From the NCBI GenBank assembly GCA_973895155.1, contig OZ316894.1:5890001-5954000 (forward strand): 64,000 bases of DNA, given 5' to 3'. The notes beneath the pieces are model-generated. The model saw only the letters and a program-made list of their open reading frames with translations, searched no databases and had not been told where the DNA came from. Below, piece after piece: positions 1-12,183 of this stretch. The first letter of the stretch is position 1. Each line of letters opens with the position of its first letter. A program made the position numbers and the translations under genes. This DNA is from Marsupella aquatica (lineage: Eukaryota > Marchantiophyta).

Positions 1-108
1 ATTCTCTCCGATGACAAGTTGGAGAGCGAACATGAGAAGTTCAAGCCAGGGATGTGGCTGACTCCTGTGACAAAAGACTTGTTGGATCAATGCATGCCTA
101 AAGTCTGA
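1..108 (+). CDS. 3' end of an unidentified gene (C-terminal 35 residues)
   Basis: Frame 1 is open from the first base to a TGA at 106-108. The tail reads as a charged stretch rich in K, E and D, then a segment with the motif PGMWLTPVT and the ending LLDQCMPKV. The composition looks like a real last exon rather than random intergenic DNA. Too little is present to name a family. The rest of the gene lies left of the window, so its function, exon count and start cannot be seen. I infer a coding exon only from composition and position; it could also be a chance open frame. Confidence 0.4.
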   Translation: MLSDDKLESEHEKFKPGMWLTPVTKDLLDQCMPKV

Positions 109-3100
109 GTGCTGCCCTATCCTCGTGGCGACACAACGTCACCAGGAAGGCTGGGCGGCTTGAATTGTCACCAGACAATTCTTGCACACAACACTTTTGC
201 TGTGAGGGTTTTAGTACAAGCAGCGGTGGTTCCATTTGTCTACAGTAGGTTGGGAAGTACTTATCACCGGCACGTAAAGGTGTTGCACAACAATCATGAA
301 ACTTTTGTGACGAGGATTATGTACAGGCGTCACACTCGACTACGGCAGAGGTAGCAGCACTAGTCACCTCTCAGAAAACGGTAGTTGGCTAACCCGACAA
401 CTCCCCTGTTCCCACTGTCTACTGGGCTACATGAGAGTCTTACACCAATGTGCCAACAGTGACTGGAACTCTTTTTCACATTAACAATAAAGTTGTCCAT
501 GAGGCGTTGATACGAGTCTTGCACAATGTCAACAGTGAATGAAACTCTGTCACATTAACAGTAAAATTGTTCATGAGGCCTGGATATGAGAATTGTACAC
601 AATGCTCAGAGGCAGTGATCCTTCTGGCCACATTAACAGTGAGTTGCTCATGAGGTCCGGATATCAGAGTCATACACAATGCCAACATTAGAGTTGTCCC
701 TGTTGAGGCCAAATCATTGTGATTTTACTGTTATTTAGGCACAGATTTATGTGTCAGTTGAACTACAGTAGAACTAGTCAGGACTAAAATAGTGACTCAA
801 ACTCCCGAAAGGGGTTTTGGGATGTGCTTTCCTACAAGGCATCCTGCAAGACATCGATCGAGCAGTACTTCAAGTTCACGGCACTGCCCCAACTACAACA
901 GGTAGAGTTTCATGAGTCAATCTGCGTTGCGGGAATTTACTGTAATTACTTGTTTTTGGGGCAATCATCCTTCATTTCACCCCATTCTTAAACATACAAA
1001 TCTAGTGATTGAACTCTTTGTCATAAGCACTTACTATATCACACTCGTATGAATCTCTTACGGCAGATGATTGTGGTGCAACCGTGTTGTTGGTAATTGG
1101 AGGGAGACTGTCCATGCAACCACGTCTCCCTTACTAGTACAATACTCTTAGTAACAATTTAGCTAGCCCGCATGAGTGTCCATGTCTGATAGCAAGTCTG
1201 TTGTCAAGAATACAGAGGATAATGCGAGGTCTCATGACTCGACTGATCCAGAAACTTTATTCATCGATCGATCAAGTATGAAATAATTAGCCCATCATCA
1301 TTCTATCAACATAAATTGATAGCTTTCCGCCAGATGTCGACCTACTCGGGGTGTTGTTTCATTCTCTGTTAATGTGTGGGTCTCCTGCTTACGCATACGT
1401 GCATTCATCCCTTGTAAGTCTATTACTGTGTCTATGAAGTTCTCAGCTGCACTGCTGCATGCATGCGCAAGGGTTCCTGTGTATTCATACGTAATGATTA
1501 TGTCTGTACACTGAATTATCTTGCCGCTTCTTCAGGTCCTTGGATCCAATGCTCTTGAGGAGTGGTACAACCACATTGAAGGTGCAGCTACGGTGGTAGT
1601 GCATGTCCTGCAAAATCATCGAAGCCATTAGTTTTGTACATATGTTGGCCATCTGTAGTCTGTCAGTGGTAGCCGGTCGGACTCGATTGGGCAGCAGGTG
1701 GCCACAAAGGACGGTTATGATGATTCACGTACGCCAACATCTTGCAGTCTTGAACAACCCCATTGTGGATGTAAAAGCAAGTGAGGGAGCCATCATGGCT
1801 CACTGATGTGTGGACAATCTAGAAAGTAACTACAATCTGTCGACTTGATTTCCTCCATATCGTATTCGTCTTCGGGCTTGATCGAGTCTGGTAAAGGAAC
1901 CCAGGCAAGCTAATCTCTTCTAAGTGCGTAAATGGGGAAGGGATCCATCACGTTTTAGTTGTGGCCCTGTCAACAGATAGCTGATTTGATCTCCAAAGGC
2001 TTTCCGCCCACTACTCTAGTTAGATGGTCTCAATTGAAGAGGTGGAAGAGTGTAGAGTCATCGATCAGAATACTTCGTAAAGATTTATACAAAACATAAA
2101 CATGCCAAAAGAATTCAATTTAAGGTAATTATCTTATAAAAATTGGAGAGAGAATGATGTCGAGGGCCCCAGAACTCGTCAACACAAATTCATGGCGATA
2201 GCATAAAGTGCAAGGACATCATGACTGCCTTAAAGTGGAAATTGGTTCTGAATCTGTACCTGCAGAAGCCAGGTTTGAAGAGGTGTTAGTTGGTTGGCCC
2301 CCGGCCAGCCCCGTCCATCATAATGATTGTCTGTATTTTGGTCTATAGCCCTTGTTCCTGCTGCCTGGTGTGAGCCGCTTCGAAAAATTGATCACGGCTT
2401 GCGTCTGTCTGCCACTGGCACCGAAAGTCGACTGAATCATCCGGACTCTTGAGAAAATCGGCTGCACAAATCAAACACGGTCGGACAAGAAATTAGCCTT
2501 CCGATGATTTTCTGATGTCCGTCGAACTCCATCCGTTGACCATCATATAGCCAACCAAGAAATGAGAATACATCACACGTACGTGCTTTTGATGACTTCA
2601 ACTAAGTTGATTTCTGGCTCAATGATCATATCAAATAATTTTGTGTCTCATTTCGACGTGGAATCTGGGACAACTCGTTTCCGGGCAACAATTCCTACAT
2701 CATCAATATATACATTTTTATATATGTCCAGAATCGTCGAGAAGATAGAGCGAAAATTGGACTAAACTGACATATATGCACTCCTCCAAATGACTGAGCT
2801 GCAGCAACACCCAAGTTGGTGTACGCTAATTGCCACACAAAGTGTCGGGATTGGACAACGGAGAAGAAGACGCCAGTCATTGAACAGTCGTTGCTGAAGC
2901 GCACAACTGTCCAATTTTGTTCCGGTCTGGTCCATTCATGATCTATGTGTGGGTTGAGCTCAGCTGAGATGGATGTTTTACTAATTGTAGATTCAATCCT
3001 AGACATCTCGAACAAATGAAAAATCATGGTGATAGCCGAATTACACCCAGCACAGTTCTGAATATTGATGGCGGCTGCCGCATGATTATGATACAAGGAT

Positions 3101-3114
3101 CAATTAAGACTGCA
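109..3114. other. Intergenic region, no supported gene
   Basis: About 3 kb with only short open frames on both strands. At 480-680 a motif of the form CACATTAACAGTRA followed by GTTGTYCATGAGG recurs three times about 60 bp apart, a degenerate short tandem repeat. The stretch nearest 3115 may be 3' UTR of the minus-strand gene that ends there. I see no RNA gene or complete transposon. Confidence 0.5.
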
Positions 3115-3975
3115 CTACGAGGGGGATTGATCTTCCCTTACCATGCATGACAAAAATCCCGAGGGACGGACATGATCATCGGTCTCGGAGGACTCGCTGT
3201 CCCCGTCATCTGAACCTTCGTTGGACTCGCTACTTCCACCAAAATTGGGAGGTGCGACGGCAGTAGCAGTGGCAAAATTCACGAGATTTCCAAGGGCAAG
3301 GAGGTCGCTCGTGGAGCCACCCGCAGCTCTCGGTCCACCACCACCACCGGAGCTCACAGGCGAGGGCATCTGAGGCGACATGGAGGTCGAGCTGAAGCTC
3401 GTGGACTCTAATGACCACTGCTTTCGCATCGTTGTTGTTGATGATGATGATGCAGTAGATGATGCTGGAGGCTCCTGATCATCCGACGCCCGCGCGGAGC
3501 TATACTCGTCGTCTGATACCTCTGGCCAGTCGAAATCAGAACGTTTGCTCAAGCAGCTCTTACTCCGCGATCGCTGATGGGCAAAGCTGCTGTCCGCAGT
3601 CGTCGTACTAGCACTACTCCTGCTGCTCATGGAATACGAGATTTCTGGTCTGCTATAGCTCCTGGACTTGGAGGGCAGACCGGATTTCTGCTGATCCTTA
3701 AATGAAGCAGGTACGAAAGGGTTTAAGGGTGAATTCGAGGCAGATGGAGGGGGTCGAAGTTGTAGCCGTCCGGACTCTTGATGGCCATCGACGACCGCCT
3801 GGGACGAACGATCTACAATGGGCGTTCCTGGAGCAGCCTCCCACTTGAAGGGCACGGAGAGGTGCTCGTTCCCGTTGTAGTAGGACATTCTGGATGGCTC
3901 AAATTCGCACTCAGATAGTCGCGCAGGCAGGTTGCAGAAGACGAGCGAGGGTCCCTCGTCCGCCATTGCCCTCAT
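3115..3975 (-). CDS. DUF688-like plant protein, serine-rich, 286 aa
   Basis: The key motif is VPFKWEAAPGTP at about residues 41-52. This matches the VPFxWExxPGxP signature of the plant-specific DUF688 family, whose biochemical function is unknown. The rest is low complexity: poly-Ser and Ser/Thr stretches (residues ~120-230), a Gly run, and an acidic Ser/Asp/Glu segment before the C-terminus. There is no signal peptide and no membrane segment. The open frame extends upstream to 4110, but that extension starts at a non-ATG codon. The chosen ATG (3975, with a second one nine bases on at 3966) lies just after a splice-acceptor-like TTGCAG. A 5' UTR intron ending here is therefore likely. Family assignment rests on one short motif plus Ser-rich composition, which is typical of this family. 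No frameshift is visible. Confidence 0.7.
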   Translation of the reverse strand: MRAMADEGPSLVFCNLPARLSECEFEPSRMSYYNGNEHLSVPFKWEAAPGTPIVDRSSQAVVDGHQESGRLQLRPPPSASNSPLNPFVPASFKDQQKSGLPSKSRSYSRPEISYSMSSRSSASTTTADSSFAHQRSRSKSCLSKRSDFDWPEVSDDEYSSARASDDQEPPASSTASSSSTTTMRKQWSLESTSFSSTSMSPQMPSPVSSGGGGGPRAAGGSTSDLLALGNLVNFATATAVAPPNFGGSSESNEGSDDGDSESSETDDHVRPSGFLSCMVREDQSPS

Positions 3976-4162
3976 ACTGCAATTCAGCGTATCGTGAGTC
4001 AGCTGATCCCGCGCAATCCCTCTGACTAACATCATATCTATCTCTTCAGACTGGTCAGGACAGGTCACACGTCTCCTTTTTTCCAAGCTTGTATACAATC
4101 TAATTGACAATCACCTAGCTCAACCTACTAGCCTCAATTCCTGAAGAGTCAGCCCGCCCCAA

Positions 4163-4262
4163 CTGCTCGACTGATGAGTGTGAGTCCCAACTGCTTGACT
4201 AATGAGTGTGAGTCCCAACTGCTTGACTGATGAGTGTGAGTCCCAACTGCTCGACTGATATG
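4163..4262. repeat. 28-bp tandem repeat, about 3.5 copies
   Basis: Three consecutive 28-bp units start at 4163, 4191 and 4219 with one or two differences each; a partial fourth starts at 4247. The core is CTGATGAGTGTGAGTCCCAA. The array lies just upstream of the DUF688-like gene, in its likely promoter or 5' UTR region. Confidence 0.9.
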
Positions 4263-5219
4263 AGGGGAAGCAGCCAACTGTCGAGCTAGCCACACTCGTA
4301 GGGTAGGGGAGGAAGCTAAGGAAGGAATAACTCTGCGCTGCAATACGGAGGAGGCCAGCTTTTGGCACAGCAAAGGAGGTGCTAGCCAACTACCGATAGA
4401 GGAGCAGGACGAAAGTCTGAAGAAATAATATGCCCCAAGAATGATCCGTATTTGCATGCGTACAGAAGATTCGAAAGGACCTCGGCAGTACCGACCGGGC
4501 AACCAGTTGTATCCCAGGACTAAAGGAGATCGAGCAAGGAATGATGCAACAACGGTCTGCAGGCTTCGGCAGAGGTTTATTCCACTGCAATTCTCTCCAC
4601 TGTGCACAGAAGCCCCGACTGAAGCATGATCGACTATTGATCAATTACTCGTGCTTTCAGAACAGAACATAACACAACCTCGATCATTCAACAAAATTTC
4701 AAATTCTGTCCGAGCGAGGGCCGTTCTACAGGGCGAGGCCGAGGAGAGGCGAGGACCGTTGTGCGGCAGGTTCAAGAGAATCATTTAAATCTCTCTCGCT
4801 CACAGTAAACTGCCAGGACTGAAGAATGGACGAAAAAACTTAGAAGCCAAGCACTGTTACTCATGGAGTGATGACTGACAGCACCAGCAACTGTCGTGTC
4901 GCTGCTCAGGTTTTGACCTCGATCGTTGTTCAATTGGCCCGCCCGGTTGATAAGCTAGAATCGAGTATTCACGACTCTTTGAAGCCAGGTTACTGTAGCC
5001 AGGCGACGCACACTGTTGCGTTGGTGTCCCCCAATAGCAGGGCAGGCGGACCTGAGAAGCAAGCTGAATCGACGAATCTACGGACGTCCGGATATATAAA
5101 AATATATGCCACTCAGAAGAGTCTTCCGAACGGTTGGAATGAATGATCAGAATTTTGTCAAATTGATCACCACCAGACGGCAACTAAACTAATTAGAATC
5201 CATGATCCCAAAGAGACCA

Positions 5220-5292
5220 TGAGCTACAGTGCGTTGCTAGCGTCAAGGCAGTGGCCGCCAGCCCGATTCGAATCCGGCGCTTAGTGCGAGTG
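5220..5292 (+). mobile_element. Possible tRNA-derived SINE head or tRNA relic
   Basis: An A-box-like AGCTACAGTGCG (about 5222-5233), followed by TTGCTAGCGTC, lies about 32 bp before a B-box-like GATTCGAATCC (5264-5274). This is the layout of an internal RNA polymerase III promoter. The T-arm stem does not pair properly (A-C mismatch next to the loop) and no acceptor stem closes, so it is not a functional tRNA. A SINE head or decayed tRNA pseudogene fits better. I found no clear 3' tail or target duplication. Confidence 0.35.
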
Positions 5293-5714
5293 TGAACGCT
5301 GCAACTGCCCTAACTTCTGTGATCATTCCATAGCTTTTTCTATAATCATAACCACTACTCCTACTACGACTTTCTCATCGGTTCGTTTTTGCCGCATCCT
5401 GCGGCATCCACTGACCCATTCGCGCCATGGCAGATCCTCTTAATTTGCAGGCACTTCTGTTTCCATCTCAAACCACCATTCTGAAAGAGAATCAAATTTT
5501 ATAAATCAGGGAAAAACAAAGTACATCGTTCGTTCTTTTCTCAGCGCGTTTTGATTCAAATTTAGACAAACGACAAGACGATCTCGTTGGTGTCCAAAGA
5601 ATGCTTGGTGAGCTGCATGAGGCATCGTTCAGCATTCGGCAAATTGCTAAATTGCTAGACTGGGTCGCATGTCGAAGGTAAATCGAAACAGCTGACGACG
5701 AGCTGATGGAGTGA

Positions 5715-5726
5715 GGGGGGGGGGGG
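5715..5726 (+). repeat. Poly-G run (12 G)
   Basis: Homopolymer of 12 G residues in otherwise mixed sequence. It is a likely length-variable or error-prone site. Confidence 0.9.
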
Positions 5727-5987
5727 ATTCGTGGCACGCTTTCGCACATCCAACAGACCCAATCAAATATTTACGTTATTAATAAACGCTCCCAGTCTGC
5801 GTCTGGAGATCGGGAGACTGAGGGGACAATTTTGGATTTTGCAGAGAGGGCCATTTGTTATTTTGTTGGGAGTCTCTTCAGTTAACGTTTCCAGAATATA
5901 GTTGTAGGATAGGATTAGAGATTTAGAGCTCGACCGTAGAAATGATGCCGTGATGTGTCGCCGGCCGGGCGGGACGGGATGCTTGCC

Positions 5988-6080
5988 TCACGGGAGGGAA
6001 TCCCACCGTTGGGACCTTTCCGTCCGGTAGCAGCTTCCGGCTGGGCGTCGCGTACGGGTACGTGTTTTCCCCTCCCGTGA
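5988..6080. repeat. GC-rich segment bounded by an exact 11-bp inverted repeat
   Basis: TCACGGGAGGG (5988-5998) and its reverse complement CCCTCCCGTGA (6070-6080) flank about 70 bp of GC-rich DNA. The segment from about 5950 to 6065 is clearly richer in G+C than its surroundings. It could be a foldback relic. No coding frame runs through it. Confidence 0.5.
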
Positions 6081-6256
6081 AACTTTAAGAATTGCCTTTT
6101 TTATTAATTCCGTAAATGCAAGTTGAAGCAATGAAGCCGCTTCGAGTGAGAGCGATAACTACAGTAGCGTTTGATTACCGGTTACTCTATCCTCTATTAG
6201 GACAAAAAGGGACTTTGCACAACCAGAAAAGTGATTTATTTCCTGTTCATTTTTGG

Positions 6257-6500
6257 CCCATCCAGTTTTTTTGGTCGCACCCTCATTTGATGCCTTTAGA
6301 TAGTATAGAGTCATGGTCTAGGGTTTGCGGATTTTTGGCCCCATCCAGTTTTTTTGGTCGCACCCTCATTTGATGCCTTTAGATAGTATAGAGTCATGGT
6401 CTAGGGTTTGCGGATTTTTGGCACCATCCAGTTTTTTTGGTCGCACCCTCACTTGATGCCTTTAGATAGAGTCATGGTCTAGAGTTTGCGTGGCACCCTC
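6257..6500. repeat. 83-bp tandem repeat, three copies plus degenerate tail
   Basis: Units start at 6257, 6340 and 6423. Each contains CCATCCAG plus a T run, GGTCGCACCCTCA, TGATGCCTTTAGATAG and AGTCATGGTCTAG. The first two are almost identical; the third lacks a few bases near TAGATAG. Shorter pieces of the same motif (CTTAGTTAGAGTCACGG, CTTAGTCATGGTCTAG) recur near 6500, 6600 and 6770. The array once extended further and has decayed. Confidence 0.9.
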
Positions 6501-8905
6501 ACTTGATGCTTTTAGTTAGAGACTTCCCTCTAGATAATAGGCCCAAGAAATAGCATTTGCCTATTGTTGTTTTCATCGCATACTCATTTTCAATGATGCC
6601 CTTAGTTAGAGTCACGGCCTAGAGTAGTGGGACAAACCTAATTACCGGTTCCCTGAATATATATAGATGAGACAAAAAAAAATACTGCAAAACAAAATTC
6701 CTTGTTTCTTCCGGCTCATCTCTGTGCCCGCCCCACCCTGTTTTCCTTAGGCACTTTAAGCAATCCCCTTAGTCATGGTCTAGAGTCTTCACTCTAGACA
6801 ATAGGCCTCACTAGATTTTAATTTGCAATGATATAATTACTAGCCTCATTACCCAATCCTAGAACATGTATAGAGCTGAATGCAAAAACTTCAACCTTGC
6901 AAACAAAAAGAGATTATTTACTATTTCCCATCAACTTTGCCCCATCCCTGTCTTTAAATTATGGTAGTTTAAATATGGTTTGAAATTATGGTAGTTTAAT
7001 TGCTGAAAGTTTCTTTTTCTTCTTTTTGATTATCAGCCCCATGCACCCTCCTCACCCCCTCCCCCAATGCTCTCTCCCTCACTTGCTCTTTTACCGCCTC
7101 CATGGGTGCCATTAGCCTTGCTGTCCATGATTTGCCATTTTCCCTCTATGCCTCACCTCACCATTTATGCCTTGCCCTTGCCTTTTGTGCCTTTGCCTCA
7201 ATCACCATCCATGCCTCATCCATTGTTCCTCCCTCTTGCTAATTGACAAGGCAAGGGTATTGGCTACGGCCTTCTTCATTAAATTCAACTTTATTATACT
7301 AGTTGGAAGTAATCAGTGGACCCCCATGTTCATCCAAGGAATGTGTGTGTGATGAAGTGAAATCAATTTTCAGCAAGGCAGTAACCAATGGTTTTGAGTC
7401 ACCTGGTGGTCTTGGTGTGTGTTGGTGCAAACGAGAATGCTCAAAAGATAGAGGAGATCGAGGTTGAGATGATCTCCCTGGTTTATCGAACGCAAGGTTG
7501 AATGTGGAAGAATTGACAGAGTTTTTTGATAGTTTTTGCTTACACATTGGAGAAATCATCTTTCTACCATTTCTATTGATCATTTGTGAGTTATGTTGAG
7601 CATTATCACCACAAGATAGACTGGAGGACAACACTCAGCTGTTGGCAAAAGAGCGTTTGTCGTATCGGTGGGAAGAACGCACAAAATGGACAAGCCATCA
7701 CTTCACATGAAGGTTTTGTAGTTTTTTATTTAAGAAAGCTATGGTGTGAGGGGGAGACCAGCGATTGTGTCTTTGACATAGAGGTTGCACTTGGAGTTAG
7801 CCTGTGTTCAGAGTGGCTTCAATTGAAGACTGGAGGGATGCAAACAATTCAAGTCAGGAAACAAGCGTTGCAGACAAGCGATGGCGACATAATCAAATAA
7901 ATCAATTTGTAGCAGCTAAGTTTGTGACGGTGATGAGATTGTTACATCTTTTAATCAAGGGTTTCCAAATGAGTTTTTGAATTTCTCTGCCTTTTAAATG
8001 AGTTTGACAATAATAAATTTTGATAATGAGTGCATGAATTCTTTTAGCTTTTCAACATTGACAAATTTCATGTCAGATTTTGTCACGGTACTAAAGAGAT
8101 CATGAAGTTTTCAATCACTCTAGTTTCTAATGTGTCACATTGGGAATATTCGTCAAGAATTAGAGAGATCATATACTAAGGAGATGATGAGTTTCTAATT
8201 TCACTCTAGCTTTCCTATGAGTGTGACATTGAGATATTTAATCAAGAGAGTACTAAAGAGGTCATGAGTTTCTAAATCTTGATCTTGAGCTTTCTAATGA
8301 ATCAATCATTGACAGATTTCATCAAGTACTAAGGAGATGGATTATTTAGTTTTACAATTTGGAGCCAAAGGGGTTCACACTATGTACATTTCTAAGGATC
8401 GGATTGGTTTTTCAAACTTGCAAACAATTATAAAATACAAGCATCAAGCCTTTCTCAAATAATACATTATGTCACAATGAGAGCAAAAAGTGGCAAGAAA
8501 CAAGACCCCCATCTTTAAAATTCAAAGTCCTCTCAAATTTTCAATTCTCAACAAAGGTTGACAATATTAGACTAGCTGGAGAGCCTTTTTCCAAGCCTTG
8601 TCTAATAGTCCCCCAAAACTGATCTGATTGAATATAAAGGAACAATTCAAGAGGGAAATTTATTAGGGAAAGCGTTTAGAAACAGAATCTGTGAACTCAG
8701 GGGGGATCCAAATAACCTCCTTTGTAGGAAAAGTAAGTTTTGTACACAAAGTTGATGTCACCCAGCTTCATATGCCTGATTTGATACTGTGAAACCCTGG
8801 AAAGTTAGAATCCTATCCTATCTAGAAGCTTGGAATTAATGGAAACCCATCTGAGCTTTTATTAGTCATCTCTCAATGAAAACCAACACTACCAAAAATT
8901 AGTCG
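6501..8905. other. Intergenic, AT-rich, no supported gene
   Basis: Short open frames only. The segment 8200-8340 repeats phrases such as ACTAAGGAGATG and GAGTTTCTAA at intervals, suggesting decayed tandem DNA. A sequence at about 8565-8640 recurs twice near 32.7-32.95 kb. No protein family is recognisable. Confidence 0.5.
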
Positions 8906-8987
8906 GAATGGAACACAATGTTTGATAAGCAACTTACAGTATGGACAACCCAGATAGACCATTTCAAACGTCAAATAAGCTTGAATG

Positions 8988-9280
8988 TGTTAGAGATATT
9001 CAATTAGTATCTTTATCAAGTTCTTACTTACTAATCTAGTTCATATCCATGTACTTAGATCACATTGGACAATATACTTATGATCTTCAACTGAAGAGAC
9101 ATATACTCTAGGGTCGCTCTCCAAGTGACATGTTGAAGAGACACCTGATAGTGATGAATGTCGATTGACATCTAGTCTGATCTATTTAGTCGAGAGAGAT
9201 TTTTGACTCGGATTGTATTCATTTCATTTCAATACATTTGTTATTTGTTGAGTGTATTTCATTTCTCTCTAAATCCCACA
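8988..9280 (+). repeat. 5' LTR of the Copia element
   Basis: 293 bp, TGTTAG...CCCACA. By eye it differs from the 3' LTR by roughly eight substitutions and a handful of 1-2 bp indels. Confidence 0.95.
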
Positions 9281-9293
9281 TGGTATCAGAGCC
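9281..9293 (+). promoter_or_regulatory. Primer-binding site (initiator tRNA-Met type)
   Basis: TGGTATCAGAGCC directly abuts the 5' LTR. This is the usual plant Copia PBS complementary to the 3' end of initiator methionine tRNA. Confidence 0.9.
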
Positions 9294-11854
9294 TTCTGAT
9301 AAAAATTTCTCTGATTAAGCAAAATTGAGAAGTTGACGGATGCCTCAACCTTCTCATAGTAGATAGGGACGCCTTCTACTCCTTTTCTCAAATCAGTCAA
9401 ATCAATTTTATTGTTTAATTTTGCTACATCATTTATATGATGTCTGCTCTTTATATGATGTCTGCTCTTACGGCTGCTTCCGTTTTGAAAATTTTGGATT
9501 ACAAGCAATTTGACGGTACAGGCTGTGCAATGTGGCATCAACGAATGATGGGGATTACAAGCAATTTGACGGTACACCTTATAAAATCCTGTCAATTGTT
9601 GATGGAACAAAAGTTAAGCCCACTCAACCTTTGGTTGGTCCCAACACTGTAGAAGAATGAGACAATGATAATGCAATAGCCCTAGCGTTTCTCCAGCACA
9701 GCATAGGAGATTCCCGATTTAATCATATTAGTGGTCTTACTACTGCTGCAGAAGCTTGGAAGAAATTATCGGACTTGTATGAAGATTTGTTACATATGAT
9801 GTAGATAAAGGAAAATGACAGTCTAACAAAACATATTCACAGTTTTGAAACTATAGTTGATCAATTGACTACATCAGGCTGTTCTCACTGACAAAAGCCA
9901 ACGTCTAAGTCTGTTACATAGCCTTCCCTTTTCCTATAAATATTTTGTGTCATCTTTAAGGGCTCAACCTCTCTCACAAGCTGTGGTCCTTCTCTTACAA
10001 GAAGAGATTGCACTCAAGTCTACACAAGAACCAGAAGCCACATCCACTGCTCTTTATGCAGGTAAAAATGTTTCTAAAGGCAAACATCATCAGTCTGGTC
10101 AGTGCAGACCACCTCAATGTTCTAGTGGCAACTCTCATTTTCCACCTAGAAATATGTGCACTTTTCTACTGATTGGGCTAGTACTTCAAATTCCCAAGCC
10201 ACTTCCTCAACATTTAGCCAGAAAAATCCTTATAAGAATATGCGTTGTTTTTGTTGCAATCTAAAAGACCATCATGTCAAGGATTGCCGCAAACGGCTTG
10301 CTGCTGAAGCTTCTACATAGCGACTACGAAGTGATCAATACAGTCCTTCCAATAACTCAACACAATTATGTACTGCTGTTGCTTATACATCAATGCATTT
10401 TCCTTCCCAAGATAATACTTGGTATTTAGACATTGGTGCTACACACCACATGGCCCATAATGTTGCTTATTTCACGTCATATAAGACACATGCTTCTCCA
10501 GAATTTGTGTATCTAGGAGATAATTCAAAGCAACCTATGCATATATGTGGAGATGTATCCAAGGCATCCTTCTAAGTGAAAGACATACACGGGTCAATTT
10601 CTAATGTTCTCCACATCCTTGGCCTGACTAAAAATTTATTCTCCATCAAGCAGTTAGATACTGGTGGTGGATATGCACACATTTCACAAGGCAAGTGCAC
10701 TCTTAGTAATTGTAAGGGTGATCACATCACTACTGTCTTGCTCATTGCAGCATGATCTATATAAATTGGGACAAGCAGTGCTTCCTAATCCTTACTATTG
10801 TTGTCATTCCAATCATCCATAGCAGAGATTTTGAGTTGTGGCACAGCCGTCTTGGTCATGTAAGCTCATCCCTCAGCTCATCCCATATTCTGCAACTACA
10901 AAAGCATAATATCTTCAACTACTTGCACGACATGCATCTATGGCAAACAGTCAAGGTGCTCTTTTCCAACTGTTGATGTTAAACGTGCTTCTCACATGCT
11001 TGGACTGATCCACTCCAACATTTGTGGCCCCATCACTCCTTTTACTAATTCAGGTTAGATATATGTCATCTCATTTATTGATGTTTTTTGAGATATTCTA
11101 CAATGTACATAATACAACAAAATCCAAGGCTTTAGAGTGTTGTAAGTAGTTCTCACTTCTTGTTGAGAATCAACATTCTCCTCATAATGGTGGAGAATAT
11201 ATATCAACTGAATTGCTTTCAATTGCTTTTGTAATTCAATTATGAAGCCATCAAGCAACAATTAACTATTCCTTACACTCCACAACAGAATGGTGTTGCG
11301 GAACGTAAAAATTGCACTCTCGTCAATGCTATTCTGTCAATGTCTTATGAGTCCCAACTCCCAAAATTATGTTGGGGAGAGGCACTGATCAGTGCTAACT
11401 ACATTCAAAATTGCCTTCCAACTAAATCTTCCCATGACCAAACCCCTTATGCACTTTGTTTTGGCAAGAAACCAGATATTAGTTATTTCAAAGTCTTTGG
11501 CATTGCTGCACTTGCTCACATTGACAATCCTCAGCGTCGCAAACTTGATTTTTGCACATAAGAATGCATCTTTCTTGGCTACAGTGAACAATCCAAGGCA
11601 TTCATTTGTGTTTAGAGAGAAAGCATGATTGCAAGATCATATTATCTCGCGATGCTATTGAAGATCGCCGACCCTCACTTCCTTCCTTAGTACTGGCAGT
11701 TTCCATTACTGAAGACGATGAACTAATTAATTCTACGATCTGATCCTAAGTTTTTCCTGTTTCTTTTAAGGAAGGGATAAATCCTGAACATTCCAACCAT
11801 TCCTCCTAATATTGCACCATCACTTATTCCATTTTCTTTAGGGAGAGCTATTTC

Positions 11855-12183
11855 CTCGGGGGGGGTCACTATATGGAGGGCCATACATCGCGTGCGACGT
11901 TTTAGGGTTTGACCCCCCTAACTTATAAGTGAATTTTTTTTTTTTGCAAAGCCCTTTCTTTCTTTAAATTTTGTCATTTTTTATTAAAAAACCCCTAAAA
12001 ACTTTAAAGAAAATATTTTTTGCAATTAAATAGGCCTATGTGTTCTTTAAAGTCGACCAGTCAATAAAACATGCCCTATGTGTTCTTCCACCAAACTTTG
12101 GAAGTCTTCCGCCACACCCATTTAAATGGGCCTATACTTCGTCGCACGTGATGTGCCACTTCCATGGAAGTGACCCCCCTGAG
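11855..12183. mobile_element. MITE (hAT-like, 329 bp) inside the Copia element, copy 1
   Basis: The left end CTCGGGGGGGGTCACT and the right end (read inward) CTCAGGGGGGTCACTT form imperfect TIRs. Similarity continues subterminally (CATCGCGTGCGACG against CATCACGTGCGACG). A perfect 8-bp target duplication GCTATTTC flanks it (11847-11854 and 12184-12191). Removing the element rejoins Copia sequence. It has no transposase coding capacity, so it is non-autonomous. The 8-bp duplication is the hAT superfamily hallmark; superfamily assignment is inference. Confidence 0.9.

Noticed and set aside
1536-1631. Possible terminal exon on + after a good TTCTTCAG acceptor, reading VLGSNALEEWYNHIEGAA and on to a TAG
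   Set aside because: It looks coding for about 31 codons, but there is no partner exon, no recognised family, and the upstream gene already stops at 108.
2695-3096. 133-codon open frame on -
   Set aside because: No recognisable domain; it lies in the likely 3' UTR of the DUF688-like gene.
4149-4607. Overlapping open frames with repeated SSWDSH-like peptides
   Set aside because: They are translations of the 28-bp tandem repeat in different frames.
5240-5290. Functional tRNA gene
   Set aside because: B box present, but the T stem is mismatched and no acceptor stem closes; treated as SINE or relic.
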